This document shows positions 25,383 through 32,950 of a DNA stretch of 33,788 nt, piece by piece; the first letter of the stretch is position 1; the number at the start of each line of letters is the position of its first letter. Under the pieces are notes generated by a model. That model worked only from the letters and a program-made list of their open reading frames with translations, was not told the origin of the DNA and searched no databases. Location of the stretch: contig NZ_UPPP01000090.1 of the NCBI RefSeq assembly GCF_900476375.1, positions 1-33,788 of the forward strand. Reading direction: 5' to 3'. The stretch is from Allolucifera butyrica. GTDB lineage: Bacteria; Bacillota; Negativicutes; Sporomusales; UPPP01. The translations under genes and the position numbers were made by a program.

Positions 25383-25468
25383 CTTCTCTTTTAGAGAAGG
25401 ACTATAAGCACATTCGTTGAGCCTATCGTGGGCATACTAACTATACTATAATTTGAGCATAAAGTAAA
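25383..25468 (-). promoter_or_regulatory. Promoter and leader hairpin of the zinc-ribbon gene
   Basis: On the minus strand TTTACT, 17 nt, TATAGT (25440-25468) form a likely promoter. Its transcript would carry a CTTCTCT/AGAGAAG hairpin at 25383-25399 in a leader of about 105 nt. The long leader may matter for regulation, for example by cold. Confidence 0.5.
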
Positions 25469-25473
25469 GAAAT

Positions 25474-26742
25474 TTAACTTTTTTTCTTTATCGGGCGCGT
25501 CCGGGCGATTCTCCAGCCGATCAGGCTGAGAACTAAAGGGTAAAGCGAGGCCCAGCCGGTGAAGCAATAAATTACGATGCACAGGCAAAAGGAAATTACG
25601 GCGCTGATACGGGCTAAGGGAACTTCGCGCAGCAGCTTCACTGCCGAGGCCATACCGATGATGTAAACGGCTATAAAGATTGCACTGGTAAACTGAATTA
25701 ACGCGGTAAGGTCATGATTAAACCGGTAGCCGATTATGAGTACCAGCCCAAAGATAAAAAATAATATTTGGAGTACTTTATGGGGCGTTTGATACCGCGG
25801 ATGAAGCGCCGCAAAATAGAAAGGAAAATTGCCTTGCTTTGCCTGAGCGTAAATAAGGCGGGAGAATCCGGCGATATAAGTATGGATGGTGCCATAACAA
25901 ACCAGAAAGCCCAGAACTGCAATAATGGCACCGGCCCAGGGACCCAAACTGTGGGAAGTCAAAGCGGCCAGAGCGGCGGACTGGCCGGGACCGCGGTAAG
26001 CGCCCGTGCCGATAATCACCAAGGCGAGGAGAAGGTAGAGAAGGTTTACGACCAGTAAGGATATGCCAAGGCTTAGTCCGATATCCCGTGCCGGGTTTTT
26101 AAATTCTTCAGCAAGATGGGCGATCATTTCCCAGCCGACAAAGGCCCAAAAGAGAACAGTCATAGCGACGCCTACCGGTATCCAGCCGTTCGGAGCGAAG
26201 GGAATAAAAAATTGAGTTTTTACCTGCGAGAAAGACGAAATAATGGCAATAAGCAAAATTACGGCAATCGTACTAACTACGGCTAATTGTACTTTCCCCG
26301 AGAGACTAATTCCCCGGTAATTAAAAAATAGCGCCACTGCCAGCATTGTTGCTGCCAGTAAGGTTGTTTCCGCTTGCGTGAGGGATAAAAACAGGGCGAC
26401 GTAATTTGCGCCGATTAAAGCGCCAACCGGTGCGCCAATGGGAACTGTCCCGAGAAATAACCAACCGGTGACCGTTCCCGCAGTTGGGCCGAAAGCGCGC
26501 TCTGCATAAAAGGCGATTCCCCCGGAATTGGGCCACCTGCCGGCTAGGTTGGCCAGTACAATAACAATCGACACAGCGAGTAATCCCATGAGCAGCCAGC
26601 TAATAATTGATGCCGGACCGGCGATATTTGCCGCCAGGGCCGGTAAAACAAGCACGCCGGAGCCTAAAACAGCCCCGATTGTTAGAGCCGTTCCCTGGAC
26701 CCAGGTGAGGCTTTTTTTCAACCCGACCGAATTTTGGTTCAC
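25474..26742 (-). CDS. APC-superfamily amino-acid permease (YjeH-like)
   Basis: This 422-aa inner-membrane protein has about 11-12 hydrophobic helices. The N-terminal signature GAVLGSGVLVLPALAA is the broken first helix of APC transporters, and SGGIAFYAERAFGP follows helix 2. The overall match is to the YjeH/amino-acid efflux branch, so export or exchange of neutral amino acids is likely, but the direction cannot be read from sequence. The start is GTG 26742, 7 nt after AGGAGG. A promoter TTCACC, 17 nt, TAGTAT lies at 26781-26809 on the minus strand. No strong terminator follows, so transcription may continue into the zinc-ribbon gene. Confidence 0.9.
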   Translation of the reverse strand: MNQNSVGLKKSLTWVQGTALTIGAVLGSGVLVLPALAANIAGPASIISWLLMGLLAVSIVIVLANLAGRWPNSGGIAFYAERAFGPTAGTVTGWLFLGTVPIGAPVGALIGANYVALFLSLTQAETTLLAATMLAVALFFNYRGISLSGKVQLAVVSTIAVILLIAIISSFSQVKTQFFIPFAPNGWIPVGVAMTVLFWAFVGWEMIAHLAEEFKNPARDIGLSLGISLLVVNLLYLLLALVIIGTGAYRGPGQSAALAALTSHSLGPWAGAIIAVLGFLVCYGTIHTYIAGFSRLIYAQAKQGNFPFYFAALHPRYQTPHKVLQILFFIFGLVLIIGYRFNHDLTALIQFTSAIFIAVYIIGMASAVKLLREVPLARISAVISFCLCIVIYCFTGWASLYPLVLSLIGWRIARTRPIKKKS

Positions 26743-26780
26743 TTGAATTCCTCCTGAAAACTGGTTTTCTAGTAAGATTT

Positions 26781-26809
26781 ATACTATCATAGAGTTGACG
26801 GAAGGTGAA
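26781..26809 (-). promoter_or_regulatory. Probable promoter of the APC permease gene
   Basis: On the minus strand TTCACC, a 17-nt spacer and TAGTAT lie about 40 bp upstream of the GTG start. Confidence 0.45.
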
Positions 26810-26977
26810 ATTGATAGATTCGAAGGATTCATTCATTAATTTCGATTTATTATAATTCTAGTATACAAATGGGTACTATGATACAAGTAAGTACGTACTT
26901 GCGAGATAATGGCTTCTTGTTTAATATTAGAGTTAGAACCGGAGAGGAAAATCACCAAAATAAGGAGCGAATCGTTT

Positions 26978-27169
26978 ATGACCATTACTAAGAATATGAG
27001 TATTACCGAAGTTGTCCAAAAATACCCTGCAGCGGCCGAAGTGTTTTTTAAGTATGGCATGGGTTGTCTTGGCTGTGCAGCCGCTCACTTTGAGAATATT
27101 GAACAGGGCGCGCTGGCGCACGGTATTAATGTGGATGCTCTTATCGAAGATTTGAATAAAATTGCATAA
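26978..27169 (+). CDS. DUF1858 redox-disulfide protein (63 aa)
   Basis: The whole protein is one DUF1858 domain (ITKNMSITEVVQKYPAAAEV, then YGMGCLGC with C30 and C33). This CxxC domain is found in small anaerobe proteins associated with the hybrid cluster protein and is thought to have a redox role. AAGGAG lies 10 nt before ATG 26978; the frame is open upstream but without a good site. The 230 bp before it contain the permease promoter on the other strand, a TATAAT at 26851-26856 that may serve this gene, and a palindrome AAGTACGTACTT at 26889-26900. Confidence 0.9.
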   Translation: MTITKNMSITEVVQKYPAAAEVFFKYGMGCLGCAAAHFENIEQGALAHGINVDALIEDLNKIA

Positions 27170-27178
27170 CAAAACAGT

Positions 27179-27212
27179 TCGCCAGTTTGGTTAATTAGGC
27201 ACCAACTGGCGA
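27179..27212 (+). terminator. Hairpin after the DUF1858 gene
   Basis: TCGCCAGTT-T-GGT pairs with ACC-AACTGGCGA around a 9-nt loop with one bulge. The T-run is poor, so it may only attenuate transcription into the nitroreductase gene. Confidence 0.55.
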
Positions 27213-27274
27213 TAGAAAATGATTTATAATGATTCGGGGATTGCGAGTAATCTTAATGAAAAGGTGGTATCGAT

Positions 27275-27838
27275 TTGACAAACGAGGTCTTGGAAACGAT
27301 TAAAAGACGGCGAAGTATACGGAGTTTTAAAGAAGAGCAGATAAAAGATGAAGAACTGCAGGCAATCATCGAAGCGGGGCGATATGCCCCCAGCGCGATG
27401 AACCAGCAATGTTGGCATTTTACGGTAGTACAAAATAAAGAAATACTTGAAATGTTAAATGCCAGAGCCAAAAAGGCTGCTGCCGAAATTGATAATGAAC
27501 ATATTCAACAGATGGCTAAAAATGAGAACTTTAACATTTTTTACGGGGCGCCCACCGTTGTGATTATCTCAGGGGATGAGGCGGCTCTTTTAATCGACGC
27601 GGATTGTGCCGCCGCCGCTCAAAATATGCTGTTGGCAGCGGAATCAGTCGGGTTAGGTTCATGCTGGGTTAACTTTGTAGTATTTGCTTTTCAAGGGGAC
27701 GAAAGCCTGCGGCTTAAACAACAATTGGGAATACCGGAAGGCTTCAGGCCCTTTTATTCGGTCGTATTGGGCTATAAAAAGGTTGAAAGAACCAATGTCC
27801 CGGCAAAAAAAGAAACTGTAGTGAATTACGTCAAATAG
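27275..27838 (+). CDS. Nitroreductase-family FMN protein
   Basis: This 187-aa flavoenzyme has the family hallmarks: KRRRSIRSF at residues 10-18 (FMN phosphate contact), APSAMNQQCWHF at 38-49, and CAAAAQNMLLAAESVGLGSC further on. Such proteins reduce nitro compounds, quinones or flavins with NAD(P)H, and the true substrate cannot be told from sequence. The start is TTG 27275 after AAGGTGG. It is followed by a strong terminator. Confidence 0.92.
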   Translation: MTNEVLETIKRRRSIRSFKEEQIKDEELQAIIEAGRYAPSAMNQQCWHFTVVQNKEILEMLNARAKKAAAEIDNEHIQQMAKNENFNIFYGAPTVVIISGDEAALLIDADCAAAAQNMLLAAESVGLGSCWVNFVVFAFQGDESLRLKQQLGIPEGFRPFYSVVLGYKKVERTNVPAKKETVVNYVK

Positions 27839-27854
27839 TAGGTGGATTTATTGC

Positions 27855-27893
27855 ACGGAAAGGGGCTGTCATAAAAAGACAGTCCCTTTCCGT
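27855..27893 (+). terminator. Terminator after the nitroreductase gene
   Basis: ACGGAAAGGGGCTGTC pairs with GACAGTCCCTTTCCGT (16 bp, one G-T pair) around a 7-nt A-rich loop, followed by TTATATAA. Confidence 0.85.
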
Positions 27894-27980
27894 TTATATA
27901 ACGGGGTTACGAAGAACCTGCTGTTTGGTGTAAAATTAAATTGGATAATTATTGTATTAATGTACGAAAGGAGGGATGAT

Positions 27981-28736
27981 GTGAGAATTTTGGCTTTAAA
28001 CGGAAGTCATCGGGGTGAAGCGGGATGTACGCAATGGTTATTGGATAAACTGGCTGAAGGAGCTGTCGCGGCAGGGGCGGAATTTGAAACGGTGGTGCTT
28101 GCAAAACAGAAGATTACGCCTTGTTCCGGCTGTGAAACCTGTCATACTTCGCAGCATTATCTCCGGTGCATCTATGAAGAAGAAGACGACATAAAAGCGA
28201 TTTTCGAAAAAATGAAAACCGCCGATCTTTTAATTTATGCCACTCCGGTATACATTTTTACGATTTCCGGTTTAATGAAAACCTTTTTGGACCGGTTCAA
28301 CAGCACCGCCGGTTCGAAGGGACTCCGTCTGACCAAGAGCGGGCTGTTTTTCGGCAGCATTGACGAGGCCATTTATTCGAAGCCTTTTGTTGTGCTTACC
28401 TGTTGCGGGAATGTTGAACCGGAAACGGTCCGAAACATCATATCTTATTTTAAAACATTTTCGAAATTTCTTGACGCACCCATTGTCGGCACATTGGTTC
28501 GTAAATCTGTAGGCATGCTGGAATTTGATAAGGAGGAACCGCAGCAACGCAAACCGGTAGTGAATGAGGTTGTGGCTGCCTACATTCAGGCGGGAAAAGA
28601 ACTGGCAACCCAAGGGAGAATCAGGACCGGCACAGAGAAAAAAGCGAATCGGCATATTTTAGGAGTTCCTTTTTTGGATTTTCTCATGCGTTTCCGGCTG
28701 TTTAAAAAAATGGCGATTAAACGGGCTAAGAACTAA
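27981..28736 (+). CDS. Iron-sulfur flavoprotein-like NAD(P)H/FMN oxidoreductase
   Basis: This 251-aa protein has a flavodoxin-like fold (RILALNGSHRGEAGCT at the N-terminus; LIYATPVYIFTISGLMKTFL). Four cysteines, C48, C51, C54 and C63 (CSGCETCH then LRC), follow the compact C-x2-C-x2-C-x(n)-C pattern of archaeal and clostridial iron-sulfur flavoproteins, which bind a [4Fe-4S] cluster near FMN. The last spacing is 8, slightly longer than the usual 4-7. It probably serves electron transfer or oxidative-stress defence in an anaerobe. The start is GTG 27981, 6 nt after AAAGGAGG. The C-terminal 40 residues are basic and not part of the usual domain. Confidence 0.85.
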   Translation: MRILALNGSHRGEAGCTQWLLDKLAEGAVAAGAEFETVVLAKQKITPCSGCETCHTSQHYLRCIYEEEDDIKAIFEKMKTADLLIYATPVYIFTISGLMKTFLDRFNSTAGSKGLRLTKSGLFFGSIDEAIYSKPFVVLTCCGNVEPETVRNIISYFKTFSKFLDAPIVGTLVRKSVGMLEFDKEEPQQRKPVVNEVVAAYIQAGKELATQGRIRTGTEKKANRHILGVPFLDFLMRFRLFKKMAIKRAKN

Positions 28737-28744
28737 ATCAACGT

Positions 28745-28787
28745 AAAAAAGAGGAGGCTGACCAACGGTCAGCCTCCTCTTTTTTTA
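28745..28787 (+). terminator. Terminator after the flavoprotein gene
   Basis: AAAAAAGAGGAGGCTGACC pairs perfectly with GGTCAGCCTCCTCTTTTTT (19 bp) around the loop AAC, with further T after it. Confidence 0.95.
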
Positions 28788-28800
28788 GGGAGGAATAAAG

Positions 28801-28838
28801 CATTTTCCATTCCCCGTTTCACCGGGAAATAGAAAATG
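28801..28838 (-). terminator. Terminator of the tadE-tadG operon
   Basis: CATTTTC and GAAAATG flank an inner TTCCCCG/CCGGGAA helix. On the minus strand the stem is followed by CTTTATTCC. It lies 5 bp beyond the tadG-like stop codon. Confidence 0.7.
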
Positions 28839-28843
28839 TGGAG

Positions 28844-29815
28844 TTATTCAATGAGCTTAACGGAATAAGTGCCGAAATCCTGGGAAGAATTATCCGACCA
28901 ATCACCGGCACCTACATTTAAATTGTTAAGGAAATAACCCTGCGCATAATAGGAAGTGCCATAGTTCCCTTTATGTACATTGTCGAGCCAAAAAGCAACA
29001 AAACCGACGATTTTCATGGGAGTGCCCTCGGCAGTATTACGGGGAAGCATGGAATCGACCAGCGGAATCAGCATGACCCGGGGGTCGCCGACCTGAGCCT
29101 TGGAGGGGTCGGTATTAGAATCCTTAGCAACCCTTGTGGCAAAAGCGTCTACAGATGGCTGGCCACCGCTGGAGGGAGCGTAATATTCCATGTCGTTGCC
29201 GACCGAGAACGATTCTTTATAACCGCCGCTCAAATAATCCAAATAAGTGTCAAAATCCTGTTTGGGGGTTATTTTCACATTCATATAGTCAAGTTCCCGT
29301 TTGTTGGGGTTGGTCCAGTCACCGTTAACCCGCATGGTAAATTTGTCGGTGTAATTAAATTGAGCCGTTTTTGGCATCACAAACGGCACGATCCAGGGTA
29401 CTGACTTGGAAGGACGGACCTCCGCTTTGGCATGGGCCGTTACGGTAACCGTTTTTTTGCCAAAAATAGGAGCCAGCAATAAAGGCACCTGGCGCTGGAT
29501 ATCCACGGTAATGTCGGAATCAGCAATATTGGTTGTCTCACTGGTGGAGACAGAGACGGCAAATTCGCTTTCTTCGATGCCGTTAGCCTCGGCGACCGTA
29601 AGAGCAGTGTCTTTGGCCTGAGCGGCGTCCTTCGGTAAATGGGTGCCGCCGCCTAACGCGGCGGCATCGGCGGCATTGGATAAACGGGTACGGACAACAT
29701 ACAAATTACCAAGATCAATCACCAAAGCGCCAATCCCAATTAAAGCCGGCAAAGCAACAGCCGCCAAGAGAATGGCGGAGCCTTTCTGATTGTTACGGAA
29801 GAATCTAAACAACAA
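28844..29815 (-). CDS. TadG-like Flp pilus assembly protein
   Basis: This 323-aa protein has an N-terminal RNNQKGSAILL segment and a transmembrane helix at about 13-36 (AAVALPALIGIGALVIDLGN), followed by VVRTRLSNAADAAALGGG, the signature of the Tad/TadG N-terminal domain. The rest is an extracytoplasmic beta-rich region without a recognisable von Willebrand A domain, so it is a short TadG. The start is TTG 29815, 7 nt after AAAGGAG. It lies 59 bp downstream of tadE on the same strand. TadE and TadG are pseudopilin-like minor proteins of Flp pili. Confidence 0.88.
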   Translation of the reverse strand: MLFRFFRNNQKGSAILLAAVALPALIGIGALVIDLGNLYVVRTRLSNAADAAALGGGTHLPKDAAQAKDTALTVAEANGIEESEFAVSVSTSETTNIADSDITVDIQRQVPLLLAPIFGKKTVTVTAHAKAEVRPSKSVPWIVPFVMPKTAQFNYTDKFTMRVNGDWTNPNKRELDYMNVKITPKQDFDTYLDYLSGGYKESFSVGNDMEYYAPSSGGQPSVDAFATRVAKDSNTDPSKAQVGDPRVMLIPLVDSMLPRNTAEGTPMKIVGFVAFWLDNVHKGNYGTSYYAQGYFLNNLNVGAGDWSDNSSQDFGTYSVKLIE

Positions 29816-29874
29816 GGTTTCTCTCCTTTCGGATCATAAGTCCATCTTAAATCTAAAGTAATGGGGCTGTTGTT

Positions 29875-30282
29875 TTAAAAAGTCATAGTGCACTTAGCGG
29901 AAACAGTAGTGAAGGACTGGTCATTGAAAAAAGCTTTGATGGGAGTAATCAAGTCAACCTGTCTGGAAACAGTCACTGTAACCAGGGTCCCGGTGGGGGG
30001 AATGGCCGTATCGGAAGCCAAGGGGGGATTGTATTTCATAGTAACGTTGAACTCAGAATCGAAGTTGTGAACCACATCGGTCACTTCGGCGAGATCTCCC
30101 TGAACGATGGCTCTGCGGGCGCCCTCCCTGGCGGCCATGCTGACAGTATCCTGATAATAAAATAAACGGCCGAAATCAATGATCCCGGAAAGCAGCAGCA
30201 GAAAAACCGGCAGGATGAAGGCAAATTCAACAATGCTTTGTCCGCGGTTATTGCGGAGAAAAGTGGCAAACTGACGTAAAAT
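29875..30282 (-). CDS. TadE-like pilus protein with a probable ATT start codon
   Basis: The 135-aa product has the TadE core RNNRGQSIVEFAFILP followed by a transmembrane stretch (VFLLLLSGIIDFGRLFYYQ) and MAAREGARRAI. The frame is closed by a TGA at 30298-30300, and between that stop and the TadE core there is no ATG, GTG or TTG. The best start is ATT 30282, 9 nt after AGAGGAG, giving MLRQFATFLRNNRG, similar to the start of the TadG neighbour. An out-of-frame ATG at 30288 lies only 2 nt from the binding site; losing one T just after it would join it to this frame. So either a rare ATT start or a 1-nt frameshift. Internal ATG 30138 would remove the membrane helix. A TTGACA at 30352-30357 may be the -35 of its promoter. 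Confidence 0.75.
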   Translation of the reverse strand: MLRQFATFLRNNRGQSIVEFAFILPVFLLLLSGIIDFGRLFYYQDTVSMAAREGARRAIVQGDLAEVTDVVHNFDSEFNVTMKYNPPLASDTAIPPTGTLVTVTVSRQVDLITPIKAFFNDQSFTTVSAKCTMTF

Positions 30283-30439
30283 AGGACATCGCTCCTCTCA
30301 ATAGAAATAACCTCCCAAAATGCAGAGAAAACCAAGCTAACATAGATGTTCTGTCAACATTTTACAACATTTATGTAAAAAATCAATAGTAAAAATAACA
30401 AAAAATGATAAAAAACTGTAAAAGTAGAATAAAAAAGTA

Positions 30440-30468
30440 TTGCAACATAATTTAAAATATGACATAAT
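30440..30468 (+). promoter_or_regulatory. Promoter of the cpaB-cpaC-cpaE operon
   Basis: TTGCAA, a 17-nt spacer and CATAAT lie about 90 bp upstream of the cpaB start in a very AT-rich divergent region (30301-30480). Confidence 0.55.
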
Positions 30469-30556
30469 TTAGCCATAAAACCAAATGGGATATGCTGGCA
30501 ATCTCGTTTTAAATAGCTTATGGACAAAAAACATCAATACTTTTAGGAGGATTCCT

Positions 30557-31435
30557 GTGGCTAAATTTTCGAACAAGGGGTTACTGGGATTAGCACTTGT
30601 ACTAAGTTTTATCTTAGCAGTACTGGCTTACAATTTTTTAAGCGGGGTCCAGTCACCGGGGACAAAAACAGAAGTTGCCGTTGTAGTAGCTAAAAAGGAA
30701 ATACCGGTGAATACCGTAATTACGGCCGACATGGTAGAAACGGTGAAAATGGCTGGTACGGCGGTGCAGGCGGGAGCCGTCACCGACCTGAACAAAGTGG
30801 TGGGAGCCTGCACCAAGGCTGCCATTCATGCCCAGGAACAAATTACCAATCGTTTAGTGGAAAGCAGAAGCGGGGCCGGCGGGTTGGCGCAGCTGATTCC
30901 GGAAGGCAAACGGGCGCTGACTCTTTCGGTGAATGATGTAACAGGAGTGGCGGGATTGGTTAAACCGGGTGACTATGTAGATCTGATCGCCGTAGTGGAA
31001 GGCCGGCAAACGGGACCGGTGTCGAGCATGCCGTTTCAGAATGTTCTTGTTTTAGCGGCAAATAAATCCGTTGACCGCGGCAGTCAGGCACCGGAAAAAG
31101 GGACTAAGGAAAAAGAAGAAAAAGTAACCAGCCTGACGGTGGCGGTTACCCCGGAGGAAGCAACGACGCTGAGTCTGGCGGAAGAGAAAGGAAAAGTGAT
31201 CTTTGCGCTGCGGCCTTCTTCGAAAATCGCCGCCGAGTATGTTCAGCTGGGAGTAAAGACAATGGAGAGCCTAACCGGGGATAACGGCTATGTGCCGTTG
31301 GCGGCACCGGCGGCAAGTCCGGAACCGAAAGCTGAGCCGGTGAGCCCAAGGCCGAGTTACGATAAAGGCAGCGCTGAGACGAAAAGTATTTCGGTAATCA
31401 AGGGAACGAAAGAGGAGGAAGTTCCGGTTCCCTAG
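30557..31435 (+). CDS. cpaB: Flp pilus assembly protein CpaB/RcpC
   Basis: This 292-aa protein has an N-terminal membrane anchor (residues about 6-25: GLLGLALVLSFILAVLAYNF), a SAF domain (about 38-105: VVVAKKEIPVNTVITADMVE) and the RcpC domain (about 110-235: GKRALTLSVNDVTGVAGLVK, PGDYVDLIAVV). The last 50 residues are rich in Pro, Glu and Lys. CpaB is periplasmic and assists the secretin. The start is GTG 30557, 6 nt after AGGAGG. A 129-bp gap separates it from the secretin gene on the same strand. Confidence 0.92.
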   Translation: MAKFSNKGLLGLALVLSFILAVLAYNFLSGVQSPGTKTEVAVVVAKKEIPVNTVITADMVETVKMAGTAVQAGAVTDLNKVVGACTKAAIHAQEQITNRLVESRSGAGGLAQLIPEGKRALTLSVNDVTGVAGLVKPGDYVDLIAVVEGRQTGPVSSMPFQNVLVLAANKSVDRGSQAPEKGTKEKEEKVTSLTVAVTPEEATTLSLAEEKGKVIFALRPSSKIAAEYVQLGVKTMESLTGDNGYVPLAAPAASPEPKAEPVSPRPSYDKGSAETKSISVIKGTKEEEVPVP

Positions 31436-31564
31436 GTTGTTTGATAAGGCGTTTGGCGGCAAGGCATACCACATCCACATTTCGCAGCCTGAACTTATGG
31501 CGACAGTATTTTTCGTGACATAGGACTGGGAAAAGTGGGACTAAAAAAGAAAGAGGTCGGGTTA

Positions 31565-32929
31565 ATGCAACGATGGATGAAGATAGTTGTGATGCTGGTA
31601 TTGTTGTTGAATACGCTTGTCTTGCCGGCATGGGCGGAGGCGGCGGACAATAGTGAACCCACAGTGACAATTGAGAAGGAAAATGCGCAAGGACTAGAGG
31701 GAAACCGGATTGCGGTAGCCGTAAACAGTTCCCAGGTGTTAAATATAGCGGGAGTGGAACGGGTAGCGATTGCGAATGCGAATATTGCCGACGTGATGGT
31801 GATTTCGGGCAGCGAGATTATGGTAGTGGGCAAAGCGCCCGGCCAGACGACGCTGCAAGTCTGGAGCTGGCGGGGCCGGGATAGTTATACGGTGGAAGTG
31901 GCGGCGGACGATGTGCCGATTGCCAACGAAATCAAACGGATTGTGGGATTAAAAGACATCAAAGTGACCAAGGCGGGCAAGACGGTAATTCTGGAAGGGA
32001 AAGTAATTGATAATTATCAGAAGAAGCGGGCGGAAGAAATCGCCTCGGCGTACGGGGATAAAGTAATCAATCTGCTGGAAATTACCCATCCGCTGCAGGT
32101 GAAGATTGAAGCCAAAGTGATAGAAATCAGTAAAAACAAGACGAGAGACCTGGGGATCAAATGGGGCAATGATGTTTCCGTGCCGGGCGTCTTTGCTTTT
32201 GGCCAGAGTTCAAGTAATACGGTGGCGTCCGATTGGGGAAAGCTCGGCGGCTACTCGAATATTAACGCCGAATTAGATGCGCTGGTGAAAAACGGAGCGG
32301 CGAAGATCTTGTCCCGGCCGAGTATGGTTACGGTTAGCGGGGAAAAGGCCAACATTTTAGTGGGGGGACAGATTCCGATTCCGGTTTCCAGCTCTAATGG
32401 GACAATTACGGTCGAGTGGAAGGAATACGGCATTAAACTGGACATTGATCCGGAAGTGAACAGCGACCGGATCATCAACAGCACGGTGAAGGCGGAAGTC
32501 AGCTCGCTGGATTGGTCCAGTGAACATCAGGTGGTGATCGGCAGCAATTTGAAGATTCCGCCGCTGACCACACGAAAAGCGGAAACCTCCATCGCTCTGG
32601 CTTCGGGGCAAACTATGGCGATCGGGGGGCTATACGCCAGTACGGAAACTAAATCGGTTACGAAGCTGCCGCTGCTGGGAGACTTGCCGGTATTAGGGGC
32701 TTTATTTACCAGCAAATCGTTTGAGAAGGACGAAACGGAACTGATTATCCTGGTTACGCCGACGATTGTGGATACAACCAAAGGAATAGATAACAGCATC
32801 AATGCACCGGAACCGGTGGAACCGAAAGCGGATACCGCCGTACCGGCCACAGCGGATAAGCCGAAGCAAAAAAATGCCGTACCGGCGAAACCGAAAGTAG
32901 AGAAGAAACAGGAGAAGAAAGCCGGGTAA
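31565..32929 (+). CDS. cpaC: Outer-membrane secretin of the Flp/Tad pilus (CpaC/RcpA)
   Basis: This 454-aa protein has a signal peptide (residues 1-25, ending PAWAEA), an N-terminal secretin-associated domain (about 40-115: NSSQVLNIAGVERVAIANAN, VVGKAPGQTTLQVW), a BON-like segment (about 120-170) and the secretin core (about 175-420: GAAKILSRPSMVTVSGEKAN; LPLLGDLPVLGALF; TELIILVTP). The tail is Lys/Pro/Ala-rich. It would form the multimeric outer-membrane channel for the pilus. Start ATG 31565 follows AGAGG at 8 nt; an in-frame GTG at 31535 lacks a good site. A secretin makes sense only in a cell with an outer membrane and supports the diderm assignment. Confidence 0.93.
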   Translation: MQRWMKIVVMLVLLLNTLVLPAWAEAADNSEPTVTIEKENAQGLEGNRIAVAVNSSQVLNIAGVERVAIANANIADVMVISGSEIMVVGKAPGQTTLQVWSWRGRDSYTVEVAADDVPIANEIKRIVGLKDIKVTKAGKTVILEGKVIDNYQKKRAEEIASAYGDKVINLLEITHPLQVKIEAKVIEISKNKTRDLGIKWGNDVSVPGVFAFGQSSSNTVASDWGKLGGYSNINAELDALVKNGAAKILSRPSMVTVSGEKANILVGGQIPIPVSSSNGTITVEWKEYGIKLDIDPEVNSDRIINSTVKAEVSSLDWSSEHQVVIGSNLKIPPLTTRKAETSIALASGQTMAIGGLYASTETKSVTKLPLLGDLPVLGALFTSKSFEKDETELIILVTPTIVDTTKGIDNSINAPEPVEPKADTAVPATADKPKQKNAVPAKPKVEKKQEKKAG

Positions 32930-32950
32930 GCAGGATAGGGGGAGAAGCAG

